In this document: positions 17,260 to 25,434 of the stretch, piece after piece
Layout of the letters: every line of letters starts with the position of its first letter
Position numbering within the stretch: the first letter of the stretch is position 1
NCBI RefSeq assembly: GCF_018555455.1
Contig: NZ_JAFEJU010000005.1
Span: 1-64,000, forward strand
DNA from: Bifidobacterium colobi
GTDB lineage: Bacteria > Actinomycetota > Actinomycetes > Actinomycetales > Bifidobacteriaceae
Direction of reading: 5' to 3'
DNA length: 64,000 bases
The notes under the pieces: model-generated
Databases searched by the model: none
What the model saw: the letters and a program-made list of their open reading frames with translations, nothing else
What the model was told of the DNA's origin: nothing
Position numbers and translations under genes: made by a program

Positions 17260-18672
17260 TCACTGTCCGACGAGAGTCTGTTTCGTCGTGCCTCGGTGCG
17301 TTCGAGTCGCCAGAAGCGCTGTGACGAGGGCGGCCGCGAGGATGACCGCGATGGCGGCGAATGCCAGCGTCGAGCCGAGTATGGATTGCGCGTGCTCGCT
17401 GGCGGTGGGCGCGAGGGTGGTGGACAGCGCGGAGATGGATACGATGAGGGCTGTGCCCATCGAGGAGGCGATCTGTCCGACGGTGTTGGTCACGCTTTGC
17501 GCGTGCCCGATGTTTTCGTTGTCGAGTGCGTTGATGCCCCAGGTGTTCACCGGGGTCATGGCGAACATGAGTCCCGCGTAGAGCACGGTATAGGCGCATG
17601 CCGTGAGGATGACCGAGGCGTCCGCGCCGAGCAGAGCCATGAGCACGCCGCCGATGGTCATGACCGTCAGGCCGGGCAGGGCGACCTTGCGGATGCCGTA
17701 TTTGTCGAACATGCGGCCTGAGACGATACCGCAGCATGCGCCGATGAGGGCACCGGGAAGCATGGCGAGCCCGCTGGCGGTGGCGGATGCGCCGAGCACG
17801 GTCTGGATGAACATCGGCACCATGACGTTGCAACCCATGAGGGCCGCCTGCATGCATGCCACGATGATCACCGAATGCGCGTAGGTGCGGTTGGCGAGGA
17901 TTCCGACGCGCAGCATCGGTTCCTTCGCCTTGAGCTGTCGGCGCACGAACACGGCCACGAGCAGCACGCCGACGACGATCAGCGAGACGGTGAGCGCCAT
18001 GTTGCCGGTGGACGTGAACGTGGACAGCCCGTACAGCAGGCATGCCAGACCGACCGAGGAGAGCAGCACGGAGACAAGGTCGAACGCACCCGGCTGGAAG
18101 CCGTCGAAGTTACGCAGGTAGACGGCGGCCAACGCGATGACGATCAGCGAGACGGCCGCCATGATGACAAACAGCGTGCGCCAGCCGAACGAGTCGATGA
18201 TCACGCCGGAGACGGACGGGCCGAGCGCCGGGGCGAAACCGACGACGAGTCCTGTGATGCCCATTGCCGTACCGCGGCTTTCCTTGGGGAACACGAGCAG
18301 GATCACCGCGGTGACCATCGGCATGATCGCGCCAGTGCACAGGGCCTGCAGCACCCGGCCGACCATGAGCAAGGGGAAGGTCGACGCGAATGCGGCGACG
18401 AGACTGCCGGCCGCGAACAATGAGATGCATCCAATGAACAGTCTGCGGGTGGAGAAGCGCCCCATGAGGAACGCTGCGAGTGGGATGACCATCGCCTCGA
18501 CCAGAGAATAGCCGCTGGACAGCCACTGAACGGTGGTGGAATCCACCCCGAGGTCCTTCATGATGGACGGCAGCGCCGGCGTAACCACCGACATGTTGAG
18601 CACGGCCAGCAATGTGCCCATGAGCAGCACGATGACCATGATCCATTGTTTTCTGTTGATGCCAAGTTTCAC
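17260..18672 (-). CDS. MFS drug exporter, DHA2 (EmrB/QacA-type)
   Basis: Proton-driven multidrug exporter of 470 residues with about 14 membrane segments. The N-terminal motif (LAVLNMSVVTPALPSIMKDL) with its acid-poor first helix, WLSSGYSLVEA, and motif C (GFAPALGPSVSGVI) are characteristic of DHA2 proteins. The start is GTG 18672 with GGAGTG before it. It diverges from a TetR-family gene, the classic repressor-exporter arrangement, and shares with it a region holding repeated TTATTCAACGA sites. Substrate unknown. Confidence 0.88.
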   Translation of the reverse strand: MKLGINRKQWIMVIVLLMGTLLAVLNMSVVTPALPSIMKDLGVDSTTVQWLSSGYSLVEAMVIPLAAFLMGRFSTRRLFIGCISLFAAGSLVAAFASTFPLLMVGRVLQALCTGAIMPMVTAVILLVFPKESRGTAMGITGLVVGFAPALGPSVSGVIIDSFGWRTLFVIMAAVSLIVIALAAVYLRNFDGFQPGAFDLVSVLLSSVGLACLLYGLSTFTSTGNMALTVSLIVVGVLLVAVFVRRQLKAKEPMLRVGILANRTYAHSVIIVACMQAALMGCNVMVPMFIQTVLGASATASGLAMLPGALIGACCGIVSGRMFDKYGIRKVALPGLTVMTIGGVLMALLGADASVILTACAYTVLYAGLMFAMTPVNTWGINALDNENIGHAQSVTNTVGQIASSMGTALIVSISALSTTLAPTASEHAQSILGSTLAFAAIAVILAAALVTALLATRTHRGTTKQTLVGQ

Positions 18673-18702
18673 AATAACACTCCGATAAGCAATAGATATT
18701 GA

Positions 18703-18800
18703 TTATTCAACGAGCATCAATTATTATCGAAACGCAACGGATGACAACCACTGATATGCGACATTTCTCGCTTATTCAACGATTCGCCTGAATCGTCGAA
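18703..18800. promoter_or_regulatory. Divergent promoter region with TetR-type operator sites
   Basis: TTATTCAACGA occurs at 18703-18713 and again at 18773-18783. The second copy is the left arm of a near-perfect inverted repeat, TTCAACGATTC (18775-18785) with GAATCGTCGAA (18790-18800). The first is embedded in ATTGAT/ATCAAT arms. Placement between a DHA2 exporter and a TetR gene makes these the likely repressor sites. Confidence 0.6.
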
Positions 18801-18856
18801 CAACACGCGGCTTATGGACGGAGCAGGAATGACGCTACCGGCAGAACGAAAGGAGC

Positions 18857-19402
18857 ATGGTGACCGATCTGCGCATCGTCAAAACCCGCAAGGCAATCCG
18901 CGAGGCGTTCCTGCGCCTACGGGCATCAGGAGTTCCGGTCTCGAAGGTCAAGGTCAAGGACATCTGCGACCTTGCGCTCGTCAACCCGAGCACGTTCTAC
19001 AAGCATTACCTCGACGTATACGACCTCAACGACAAGCTTGAGGACGAGACCATCGACGCGATGCTGGAACATTACCCCGACAAGGACAAGATCCTGTCCG
19101 ATCCGCCCGCATTCCTCAATGGCTGGAGACCGGCCATCGACAGCCAGATCGACGATCTGCGCGTCCTGTTCGCCGGCCGCTCCGAAGCCATGTTCCGCAA
19201 AATCGAATCGATGCTCGTCGAACGTTACTCCGCCCGAGCTGCGAACGAGCGCGAGCGCATCGCCGCCGTCTTCTCCATCGCCGGGGCCCTCCACTCGCTT
19301 GGCCTGCTCAAGTTGGAAGGCGGACAAAGCGACGACGAGATCATCGCGGCCGTCGCCGAAAACCTCAACGCCATCGCCGCTCGGATCCCCGACGGACGAT
19401 AA
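18857..19402 (+). CDS. TetR/AcrR-family transcriptional regulator
   Basis: 181 residues. The N-terminal HTH (about 5-50) reads VKTRKAIREAFLRLRASG followed by VKDICDLALVNPSTFYKHYLD, a standard TetR recognition helix (TFYKHY). The C-terminal ligand domain is divergent, resembling the TetR_C group found with surface or stress genes. The ATG at 18857 sits very close to AAAGGAG; GTG 18860 is an equally plausible start. It probably represses the DHA2 exporter opposite and itself. Confidence 0.85.
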   Translation: MVTDLRIVKTRKAIREAFLRLRASGVPVSKVKVKDICDLALVNPSTFYKHYLDVYDLNDKLEDETIDAMLEHYPDKDKILSDPPAFLNGWRPAIDSQIDDLRVLFAGRSEAMFRKIESMLVERYSARAANERERIAAVFSIAGALHSLGLLKLEGGQSDDEIIAAVAENLNAIAARIPDGR

Positions 19403-19469
19403 CGAACACCCCCTATACGAATCAACGGCATCATCACACGGATACTCTTTAATCATCTAGCCAATCATC

Positions 19470-20717
19470 ATGGAACAGATAACAGAACAACATCCCATGC
19501 CATCGTCGGCATCGCGATTCGCCGCATCGATACTGACCGCGCTGGTCTTCGTCGTCGCGCTGAATCTGCGAGCCCCGCTCACATCCGTCGGCCCGCTGCT
19601 GCCACGGATAGGGGCATCCGAACATCTCAACGCGACGATGCAGGGTCTGCTCGGCTCGTTGCCCATCCTCGCGTTCGCCGTCGTCTCCCCGATGGTGCAC
19701 CGGGCCGCCGAACACCTCGGCATCGAACGCACCGTGCTGGCCGCAATGGCGTTCCTGACGTTCGGCATCGTGATCCGTTCTGCATGTGGCACCATCGGAT
19801 TGTGGGCCGGCACGCTCGTCATCGGTTGCTCGATCGCGGTGGGCAACGTTCTGGTACCGGCCATAGTCAAACGCGATTACCCCGGTCACACATCACTTGC
19901 CACCGGCATATACTCCGCATGCATGACCGGCATGGCCGCGTTCGCCTCGGCCACGACATTGCCCCTGTCCGATGCAATCGGGTGGCAGGGCACGCTCGGC
20001 ATCTGGGCCATTCCCGCCGGAATCGTCACGCTGCTGTGGCTATGGCGTTCACGGGCGAATGCGCAAAGGACGACCCCGGCTGCGAAGACCGCCGCCGATG
20101 CGCAGCCCCGCAGCCGACAAAGTACGGCATCGGAGACCAGACTCCGCGTCTCCATGTGGAAAAGGCCGGAGGCATGGGCCGTCACCCTGTTCATGGGGCT
20201 GCAATCTGTGAACTATTACGTGTGCGTCACCTGGCTGCCCACCATCGAGGTCTCCTTCGGCGTGCCCGCCGACCGGACCGGCTGGCATCTGGCGGTCTTC
20301 CAGCTCGTCGGTATCGTCATGGGACTGCTCATCCCCGTAATGCTGAAGGGCGACAGCCAGGTCGCCGCCGTTGTCGTCGCCAGCATGCCATTGGCCATCG
20401 GTGCGCTCGGACTGGCATTCGCACCGCGGCTCGATCTGCTGTGGATCATCGTCGCCAGCATCGGCTCGGGATGCTCTCTGGTCGTGGCACTCTCATTGAT
20501 CGGATTGAAGACCTCAACCACCGAGGAGACGACGCAACTGTCGGGCATGGCTCAATGCGTAGGATACCTGCTCGCCGCAGTCGGTCCCACATTGGCCGGA
20601 ACGATTTACGACATCACCTCGGGATGGCGGACGGTGCTCATCATGCTGGCCATACTAGCCGTCGCACAGACCGCCATCGGCATCATCATCGGACGGAATA
20701 AGGAAGCGGGGCGATGA
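19470..20717 (+). CDS. MFS transporter, CynX/NimT-like family
   Basis: 415 residues with about 12 membrane segments. The first part (ALVFVVALNLRAPLTSVGPLL) is diagnostic of the CynX/NimT (cyanate permease-like) group, where NLRA/PLTSVGPLL is conserved. Members move cyanate or small drugs such as 2-nitroimidazole. The ATG at 19470 has a weak ribosome site; ATG 19497 is an alternative. It overlaps the next gene by four bases (ATGA), so the two are translationally coupled, an unusual pairing of an MFS carrier with an ABC ATPase. Confidence 0.82.
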   Translation: MEQITEQHPMPSSASRFAASILTALVFVVALNLRAPLTSVGPLLPRIGASEHLNATMQGLLGSLPILAFAVVSPMVHRAAEHLGIERTVLAAMAFLTFGIVIRSACGTIGLWAGTLVIGCSIAVGNVLVPAIVKRDYPGHTSLATGIYSACMTGMAAFASATTLPLSDAIGWQGTLGIWAIPAGIVTLLWLWRSRANAQRTTPAAKTAADAQPRSRQSTASETRLRVSMWKRPEAWAVTLFMGLQSVNYYVCVTWLPTIEVSFGVPADRTGWHLAVFQLVGIVMGLLIPVMLKGDSQVAAVVVASMPLAIGALGLAFAPRLDLLWIIVASIGSGCSLVVALSLIGLKTSTTEETTQLSGMAQCVGYLLAAVGPTLAGTIYDITSGWRTVLIMLAILAVAQTAIGIIIGRNKEAGR

Positions 20718-21601
20718 CCATGCTCGGCGAAACACCCTACGGCGCAATGGTACTAGCCAGGTCGGTGGGCTACTATCGCAATCGGCGGCTGATCCTTGCC
20801 GACGTAAACCTCACCATTGCCACCGGCGGACGATGGGTGCTGTTCGGGCCGAACGGAGTGGGAAAATCCACACTGCTGGAAATGATCGCGATGCGCACCT
20901 ACCCCAACGTCGGCGAGCTGCGCGTCTTCGGGGACCGAACAGTCGCGGGCTCGGACCCGGAGCGCCGTCGCACCCGCGTGGCCATCGTCTCGGCGGCGTT
21001 CGGGCACAACATCGGGTCGGGAATGAACCCGCTCACGGTCGTCGCCTCGGGGATTCCACGAGAAACGAAGGATTCGGCTGACGAGGCATACGAGAAGGCG
21101 TACGCGATGATGCGCCGGCTCGGCATCGCATATCTGACCGGCAAACAGTGGCGCAACCTGTCCGAAGGCGAACGCACGAGGGTGATGATCTCCCGCGCGC
21201 TTGTCTCGCCAGCGGATCTCCTAATCTTCGATGAACCGACCACCGGCCTTGATCTGGGTGGCCGTGAAACGGTATTGCGAGAACTGTCGGCGCTGGCCTC
21301 GCGAGGGGACGAGCGCACGATGCTGCTCGTCACGCATCAGGTGGAGGACATCCCCGCCGGATTCGACCATATCGCGATGATGGGCCGAATGATGGAACAC
21401 GAGTGCATGACATACCTCGACACGCATCCGCGCATCTACGCCACACTTGACGGCAACACGACACCGGGAACCATCACATTCACCGGGCCACTTGACGAAG
21501 GACTTACCGACGAACGTCTCGAATCGATGTTCGGCGTCCCGCTACACGTAGAGCGAACCGGGCAGCGATGGAGAGCCTCGCAACGGCTGTGTTTCGCATG
21601 A
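20714..21601 (+). CDS. ABC transporter ATP-binding protein without a nearby permease
   Basis: 295 residues with full ABC motifs: Walker A GPNGVGKST (about 43-51), signature LSEGERTRV, Walker B LLIFDEPTTGLD and switch LLVTHQVEDIP. The C-terminal extension of about 70 residues is unassigned. The pattern resembles single-domain ATPases such as ModF/YlmA, but no permease or binding protein is adjacent. It starts within the last codons of the MFS gene. Confidence 0.82.
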   Translation: MTMLGETPYGAMVLARSVGYYRNRRLILADVNLTIATGGRWVLFGPNGVGKSTLLEMIAMRTYPNVGELRVFGDRTVAGSDPERRRTRVAIVSAAFGHNIGSGMNPLTVVASGIPRETKDSADEAYEKAYAMMRRLGIAYLTGKQWRNLSEGERTRVMISRALVSPADLLIFDEPTTGLDLGGRETVLRELSALASRGDERTMLLVTHQVEDIPAGFDHIAMMGRMMEHECMTYLDTHPRIYATLDGNTTPGTITFTGPLDEGLTDERLESMFGVPLHVERTGQRWRASQRLCFA

Positions 21602-21626
21602 GCGGTCCGAATGAACGCCTCGTCGC

Positions 21627-21682
21627 CGGTTCCAGTGCTCCTCAGTCATTATGTCGCATTCGACTGGGGAGCACTGGAACCG
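21627..21682. terminator. Long inverted repeat after the ABC ATPase gene
   Basis: The left arm starts CGGTTCCAGTGCTCCTCAGT (21627-21647) and pairs with 21662-21682 with one mismatch; loop 14 bases. It has no T-tract. It may be a terminator or a small palindromic element. The surrounding 21602-22036 otherwise holds only a doubtful 64-codon frame. Confidence 0.55.
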
Positions 21683-21794
21683 ATGCGGACACAACCGGGA
21701 CACAGAGACCGCGGAAAACAACGAAATCAGCAGCAATCAGCGAAATCTCACGAAAAGACGTCAAAACGGCATCATTGCAACGAAAACGCACCTA

Positions 21795-21989
21795 ATGAAG
21801 TCCTCAGAAACCAGCGAAGCAACCCTTCAAAATAACAAGGGGGCATACAGTCGCATATCACGAATACTGCGTCACTGTGAGGGAGTGTTCGGCTATGACG
21901 CCGCAGCATGCATCGCTCGACAGATAATTCAGCGTTATCCCAATCGAGGATTACTGCAATCAGTCATTAGCAGATACTTGCGCAATTAG
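21795..21989 (+). CDS. Possible small protein, 64 residues
   Basis: An ATG at 21795 opens a frame reading MKSSETSEATLQNNKGAYSR and ending ISRYLRN. The C-terminal half (RILRHCEGVFGYDAAACIAR) looks like an ordered helical segment, but no ribosome site or family is visible. It could be a fragment of a deleted gene. Low confidence. Confidence 0.25.
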   Translation: MKSSETSEATLQNNKGAYSRISRILRHCEGVFGYDAAACIARQIIQRYPNRGLLQSVISRYLRN

Positions 21990-22036
21990 TGCCGCATCTA
22001 TGCCGGCCAAATCCCACCGGAGGAAAGGAGATGACC

Positions 22037-22297
22037 ATGACCATCACAACTGAGCCTCTGTTCGACGGCGGAAGATTCCGTCTCTATGAGAACCGTGTTG
22101 AAGAGGATCGCATCGGCTGGCTGGGACGGGTGAAGCGCACGGATGTGACCTATTACAGCGATATCACTGCCACCCGGCTGTCGGGTCGCATGCTTATTCT
22201 CACTCGCTCCGGATTGCGGACCAATGTGGTTCTTCAATTCAAGCGCAAGGAGCATGCGCGGCTCGCACTGGATATCATCAACGCCCACCGCGTATAG
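22037..22297 (+). CDS. Small bacterial PH-domain-like protein
   Basis: 86 residues. The alternating strands and last helix (FRLYENRVEEDRIGWLG, DVTYYSDITATRLSG, NVVLQFKRKEHARLALDIIN) resemble a single bacterial PH-like fold. There is no membrane segment. ATG 22037 is six bases after GGAAAGGAG; an earlier ATG at 22031 abuts that site. Such proteins are usually of unknown function. The family call is a fold-level guess. Confidence 0.5.
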   Translation: MTITTEPLFDGGRFRLYENRVEEDRIGWLGRVKRTDVTYYSDITATRLSGRMLILTRSGLRTNVVLQFKRKEHARLALDIINAHRV

Positions 22298-22369
22298 AAT
22301 CCACCACGTATAAAACGGGACTCGGTGATTCCGCAGAGCCACGCGCAGACACAACAAGAAGCGCTGCCA

Positions 22370-23239
22370 TCACTCCAATCGCGTCAACGCGTTCTTGATA
22401 TTGTCCGCCATGGTCTTCTGCTGTGCGGCATTCAGCTTGGTCGACGTGCGCACCACAACGGTTCCAATCACCTCATGCGAGCCTGAATCCAGGAATCCTT
22501 GCCCATCGAACGCGGAAAGGTACTTGTCTCGCTTGGCAGCATCTTCCTCGCTCGTATATGATTCCACAGAACCACCGCAATCAGTCCCCTTATCGAGCAC
22601 ACTGCCTTCCATAAACGATTGGTCAACCAACGGCGAGCAGAAGAACACCGCCGCAACATATCCACCCTTTTTATTCAGGTTTTCGTTGGGATCGTTATCC
22701 TCGGTCGCAGCCTGAATACCGTCGATGTCCGGCAAACCAGTAAGACGCTGGACGATGAAATCATCCTTAGGCGCATCCACTTGCTGATACTGCTTCTGAC
22801 TGTCGGCAAGTTTTTTCTGCGCGTCTTCAAGCTTTGCCACAGTCTTGGAGTAGTCAGGGGGTGTCGCATACTTGGCCGCAGCGGCATTGAGCTCATCAGT
22901 CTTGGATGGCTTCTCACCAACCTGCACACGCTCCTTCTGAGCCGCAGCAATGGCTGCCTTCAAATCGGCAACGATCTGGTTATCGAGCGGCTTGTTTTTC
23001 TTAACGCCCTTGACTGACTTATCCGCCGAGGAAATGACCTTGTCAAAAGCCGTATTGGCTTTCTCAACCTTGGAAACCGCAGCATCGTAAGCCTTGGATG
23101 CGGCATCATGCGGCATCCAAGCAAACTTGACATAGCATCCAATGCCGATGACCAAAGCGACTACTACTGCAATCACTACAGCGATAACGGTCTTTCTATT
23201 CACCGTTTTCGGAGCATCCGCTTTCGTTGTCGAACTCAT
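22370..23239 (-). CDS. Membrane-anchored protein of unknown function
   Basis: 289 residues. A short cytoplasmic N-terminus is followed by one membrane helix (TVIAVVIAVVVALVIGIGCYV, about residues 17-38; type II orientation likely), then an Ala/Lys-rich helical stretch with coiled-coil character (SKAYDAAVSKVEKANTAFDK to QKKLADSQKQYQ). The C-terminal domain has two cysteines (FFCSPLV, DCGGSV) that could form an extracytoplasmic disulphide. GGGAGGAAG precedes the ATG. No family is recognised. Confidence 0.65.
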   Translation of the reverse strand: MSSTTKADAPKTVNRKTVIAVVIAVVVALVIGIGCYVKFAWMPHDAASKAYDAAVSKVEKANTAFDKVISSADKSVKGVKKNKPLDNQIVADLKAAIAAAQKERVQVGEKPSKTDELNAAAAKYATPPDYSKTVAKLEDAQKKLADSQKQYQQVDAPKDDFIVQRLTGLPDIDGIQAATEDNDPNENLNKKGGYVAAVFFCSPLVDQSFMEGSVLDKGTDCGGSVESYTSEEDAAKRDKYLSAFDGQGFLDSGSHEVIGTVVVRTSTKLNAAQQKTMADNIKNALTRLE

Positions 23240-23440
23240 ATCTTCCTCCCAGCTTCACTGCTATACATCAGCCAAATCCTACTCTCGCGCACTTGGCAGC
23301 AACTCAGCCCCGAACTGAATCAGCGGCAGACTCTCGAGCAATCTACGAAAGAGCTGTAAACTAGCACGTGGTTCTATCAAATCGAATTGGTCTAGAGCCG
23401 ACCAACAACAGTCGTACAGGCTTGCAATAGGAGAACAATC

Positions 23441-23473
23441 ATGACTAGCGGATTCACCGCGCCTTTCTACTAA
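23441..23473 (+). CDS. Possible 10-residue leader peptide
   Basis: ATAGGAG (23427-23433) precedes an ATG at 23441 that encodes MTSGFTAPFY and then stops. It lies 33 bases before the next gene's start. It may be a translated leader or a chance frame. Confidence 0.25.
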   Translation: MTSGFTAPFY

Positions 23474-23506
23474 GCAACTATTGCCTAGTTTGAAAGGAAC
23501 ATCACC

Positions 23507-23860
23507 ATGTCTCGAACATGGAAGGACCGACCATACCGAATCATGGAGGCCGAGGCCGAGCGCGCAGGATATATGCACACTAGACGCTGGCCGCTCCCCC
23601 ACAACATGTCGGCTACAAGACTTGTACCCGACGTAGCGGCATATGCGTATGCCACCAACCACAACCTGCATATCCCTGCACGCCGCATCCGAGACTATCT
23701 CTGGATCGAGGATGATTGGATTCCCGATTACGGAGCCAGCCACCGCGTTCGCGAAGCACTCAATGCCGCAGCCATCGCAGCCAACAACGGCTACGATATG
23801 AGCGACTGGGATGATTCCATCGCATATCAGAGACGACGACGCTGGATCATCGGAGAATAA
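23507..23860 (+). CDS. Hypothetical protein, 117 residues
   Basis: No family recognised. The protein is rich in Trp, Tyr, Arg and Asp (MSRTWKDRPYRIMEAEAERA, DYLWIEDDWIPDY, RRRRWIIGE), soluble, and without cysteine. GAAAGGAAC precedes the ATG and the codon use resembles neighbouring accessory genes. It is followed by a GC-rich hairpin and the toxin-antitoxin pair. Possibly cargo of a small integrated element. Confidence 0.55.
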   Translation: MSRTWKDRPYRIMEAEAERAGYMHTRRWPLPHNMSATRLVPDVAAYAYATNHNLHIPARRIRDYLWIEDDWIPDYGASHRVREALNAAAIAANNGYDMSDWDDSIAYQRRRRWIIGE

Positions 23861-23872
23861 TCAATAACCCGC

Positions 23873-23906
23873 GCTGCGCTCGCAACAAGTCGTTCGCGAG
23901 CGCAGC
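23873..23906 (+). terminator. GC-rich hairpin terminator
   Basis: GCTGCGCTCGC (23873-23883) pairs perfectly with GCGAGCGCAGC (23896-23906). It comes just after the stop of the 117-residue gene. No T-tract is present. Confidence 0.55.
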
Positions 23907-23971
23907 ACAAGTCACCAGACAAAGACAAATCACAACAACCAAACCGATAAAGATAATCTGCCATCACAGCA

Positions 23972-23994
23972 TGTACGTATTTTTGACGTACAAT
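23972..23994 (+). promoter_or_regulatory. TA promoter with overlapping operator; leaderless start
   Basis: TGTACGT (23972-23978) and ACGTACA (23986-23992) form a perfect inverted repeat. The -10 hexamer TACAAT (23989-23994) overlaps its right arm and stands seven bases from the antitoxin ATG at 24002. The transcript should therefore begin at or next to the start codon. The palindrome is well placed for binding by the RHH antitoxin. Confidence 0.65.
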
Positions 23995-24001
23995 TGGATT
24001 T

Positions 24002-24271
24002 ATGGCAACAATCACACAGAAATCATCACGTTTGGATATTCGTCTCACCGAAGAGCAACGAGCACTTATCGAGCGGGCAGCTTCACTGACCGGCTCGACG
24101 CTCACTCAATGGACCGCACAACACCTCATCGAAGCCGCACGTCGCGATATCGATAAGGAGACAACTTTGCGGCTGAATGACACCTCATTCGACGCTTTCC
24201 TGGCGGCGCTGGATGCTCCCACCCCCAACGCCGCCAAGGAACTGATGATGAGGGATCCACAATGGGCTTGA
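24002..24271 (+). CDS. Type II antitoxin, DUF1778/TacA family
   Basis: 89 residues. The N-terminal ribbon-helix-helix (SSRLDIRLTEEQRALIERAA, then TGSTLTQWTAQHLIEAARR) is the DUF1778 signature and binds operator DNA. The C-terminal tail (NDTSFDAFLAALDAPTPNAA to LMMRDPQWA) is the part that wraps and neutralises the acetyltransferase toxin. It overlaps the toxin gene by 10 bases, which enforces coupled synthesis. The start at 24002 lacks a ribosome site because the message appears leaderless. Confidence 0.88.
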   Translation: MATITQKSSRLDIRLTEEQRALIERAASLTGSTLTQWTAQHLIEAARRDIDKETTLRLNDTSFDAFLAALDAPTPNAAKELMMRDPQWA

Positions 24272-24750
24272 CACGCTTCTTTCTGAAACCACGACGTATG
24301 GAAGAAGATGACAATATACAAGATTTCTCCTGCGGCATTCCGCTTATCGACGATTGGGCTCACAAGCGAGCCTTGGGCGCGGCAAAGCACGGTACTGCAG
24401 TGCCCTATATATCAACCACTGCAGAGGGAGCAATTGCCGGCTTCTATACCCTCAGCGCTTATTCGGTAAACAGAGACAGCGTATTAGGTGGTTGGCTACG
24501 TCGTAATACACCCGACCGAATCCCCGCGATTCTTATCGGTATGCTTGGCGTCGACGTGCGATTCCAAGGAGAGGGATTGGGATGGAAACTGCTACAGGAT
24601 GCCATCATCCGAGCTCACGCCATCAGCCAACAACTTGGCTCACGAGCCATAATCGTTGACCCGTATAATGACAGCGCCCGCTCTTTTTACGAGCATTTTG
24701 GATTCAGACCAATCCCCGGCAACGACAGCATGTATCTCAAATTGGCGTAA
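24262..24750 (+). CDS. GNAT-family acetyltransferase toxin (TacT/AtaT-like)
   Basis: 162-residue GNAT enzyme. Known family toxins acetylate the amino group of charged aminoacyl-tRNA and stop translation. The N-terminal IQDFSCGIPLIDDWAHKRA is typical of toxins paired with DUF1778 antitoxins. The acetyl-CoA loop is RFQGEGLG (residues 100-107), and Tyr143 in SFYEHFGF is at the position of the catalytic tyrosine of TacT. All key residues seem intact, so the toxin is probably active. The target tRNA cannot be told. Confidence 0.88.
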   Translation: MGLTRFFLKPRRMEEDDNIQDFSCGIPLIDDWAHKRALGAAKHGTAVPYISTTAEGAIAGFYTLSAYSVNRDSVLGGWLRRNTPDRIPAILIGMLGVDVRFQGEGLGWKLLQDAIIRAHAISQQLGSRAIIVDPYNDSARSFYEHFGFRPIPGNDSMYLKLA

Positions 24751-24891
24751 TGTCGGTTGCAGCAGTACGCAAAAACGTGAACGGCAATCAGAAGCGGACC
24801 ATTCCGGCCATCAGAAGAAAAGTACTGGGATCGGCATGTTTGGAAGAACACCAATCCCAGTACTTTAAGGCCTCATAGAGCTCAATAACCA

Positions 24892-25239
24892 CTAGTTACG
24901 CTCTTTGCCAGCATCCTCGCAATCATCAAAGCTGATGGTGAAGGTCTTGCCAAGCGCGGTGCAGTAGTCAGCAAGATAGCCGAGCAGACTAGCCCGGCTA
25001 GAACCATCTTCAGCCTTCCACAGCTCTGAGGCCGAGATGCCAGTGCGTTTTGACATCTCTTCCAAGCTGACGCCAGCCTGCTTACGCATAGAGACTAGGA
25101 GCTCGCAGATCTGCTGCTGTTGCGCAAGATTCAGGCTTGACAAGGAATCCGACTCTTTGTCTGACCGAGCAGAGACTTTCCTCAACCGTTCAATCTCAGT
25201 CTCTGGGTTCTCAGCCTTCTTACTCACGTTATCTGTCAT
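24892..25239 (-). CDS. XRE-type helix-turn-helix protein
   Basis: 115 residues. A charged N-terminal helix (TEIERLRKVSARSDKESD) precedes a Cro/CI-type HTH (ELLVSMRKQAGVSLEEMSKR and GISASELWKAEDGSS, about residues 50-85). The C-terminal FTISFDDCEDAGKERN is short. ATG 25239 has GAGGTG five bases before it. It may be an antitoxin whose toxin has been lost, because a 13-codon frame with its own GAGGAG site lies just upstream and nothing else. Function unknown. Confidence 0.7.
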   Translation of the reverse strand: MTDNVSKKAENPETEIERLRKVSARSDKESDSLSSLNLAQQQQICELLVSMRKQAGVSLEEMSKRTGISASELWKAEDGSSRASLLGYLADYCTALGKTFTISFDDCEDAGKERN

Positions 25240-25266
25240 AATCACACCTCAATTCCACTAGGCCTA

Positions 25267-25308
25267 TTAATCGTAAACAACGTCGGCAATCGTCTCGGTT
25301 TTGACCAT
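25267..25308 (-). CDS. Possible 13-residue peptide upstream of the XRE gene
   Basis: GAGGAG precedes an ATG at 25308 that encodes MVKTETIADVVYD and ends with TAA. It lies 27 bases before the XRE gene on the same strand. It could be the end of a deleted gene, a leader or a regulatory peptide. Confidence 0.25.
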   Translation of the reverse strand: MVKTETIADVVYD

Positions 25309-25376
25309 CGGCAGCTCCTCTCTGAACTTGCAATACTGCGTTTAATAAGCACACTGCGACTTAAAACATTAGTTCG

Positions 25377-25414
25377 AGGTCGGCGCGGCAATACACCGCG
25401 CCGACCTTCTTTCT
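25377..25414 (+). terminator. Plus-strand intrinsic terminator without an obvious gene
   Basis: AGGTCGGCGCGG (25377-25388) pairs perfectly with CCGCGCCGACCT (25396-25407) and is followed by TCTTTCT. No plus-strand gene ends nearby; it may end a short RNA or read-through from the toxin gene at 24750. Confidence 0.55.
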
Positions 25415-25434
25415 ACCCTAAGGAGAGCTTTGTC

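Noticed and set aside
21568..21835. Overlapping small plus-strand frames after the ABC ATPase
   Set aside because: They run through the long inverted repeat and lack start signals; only the later 64-codon frame was kept, at low confidence.
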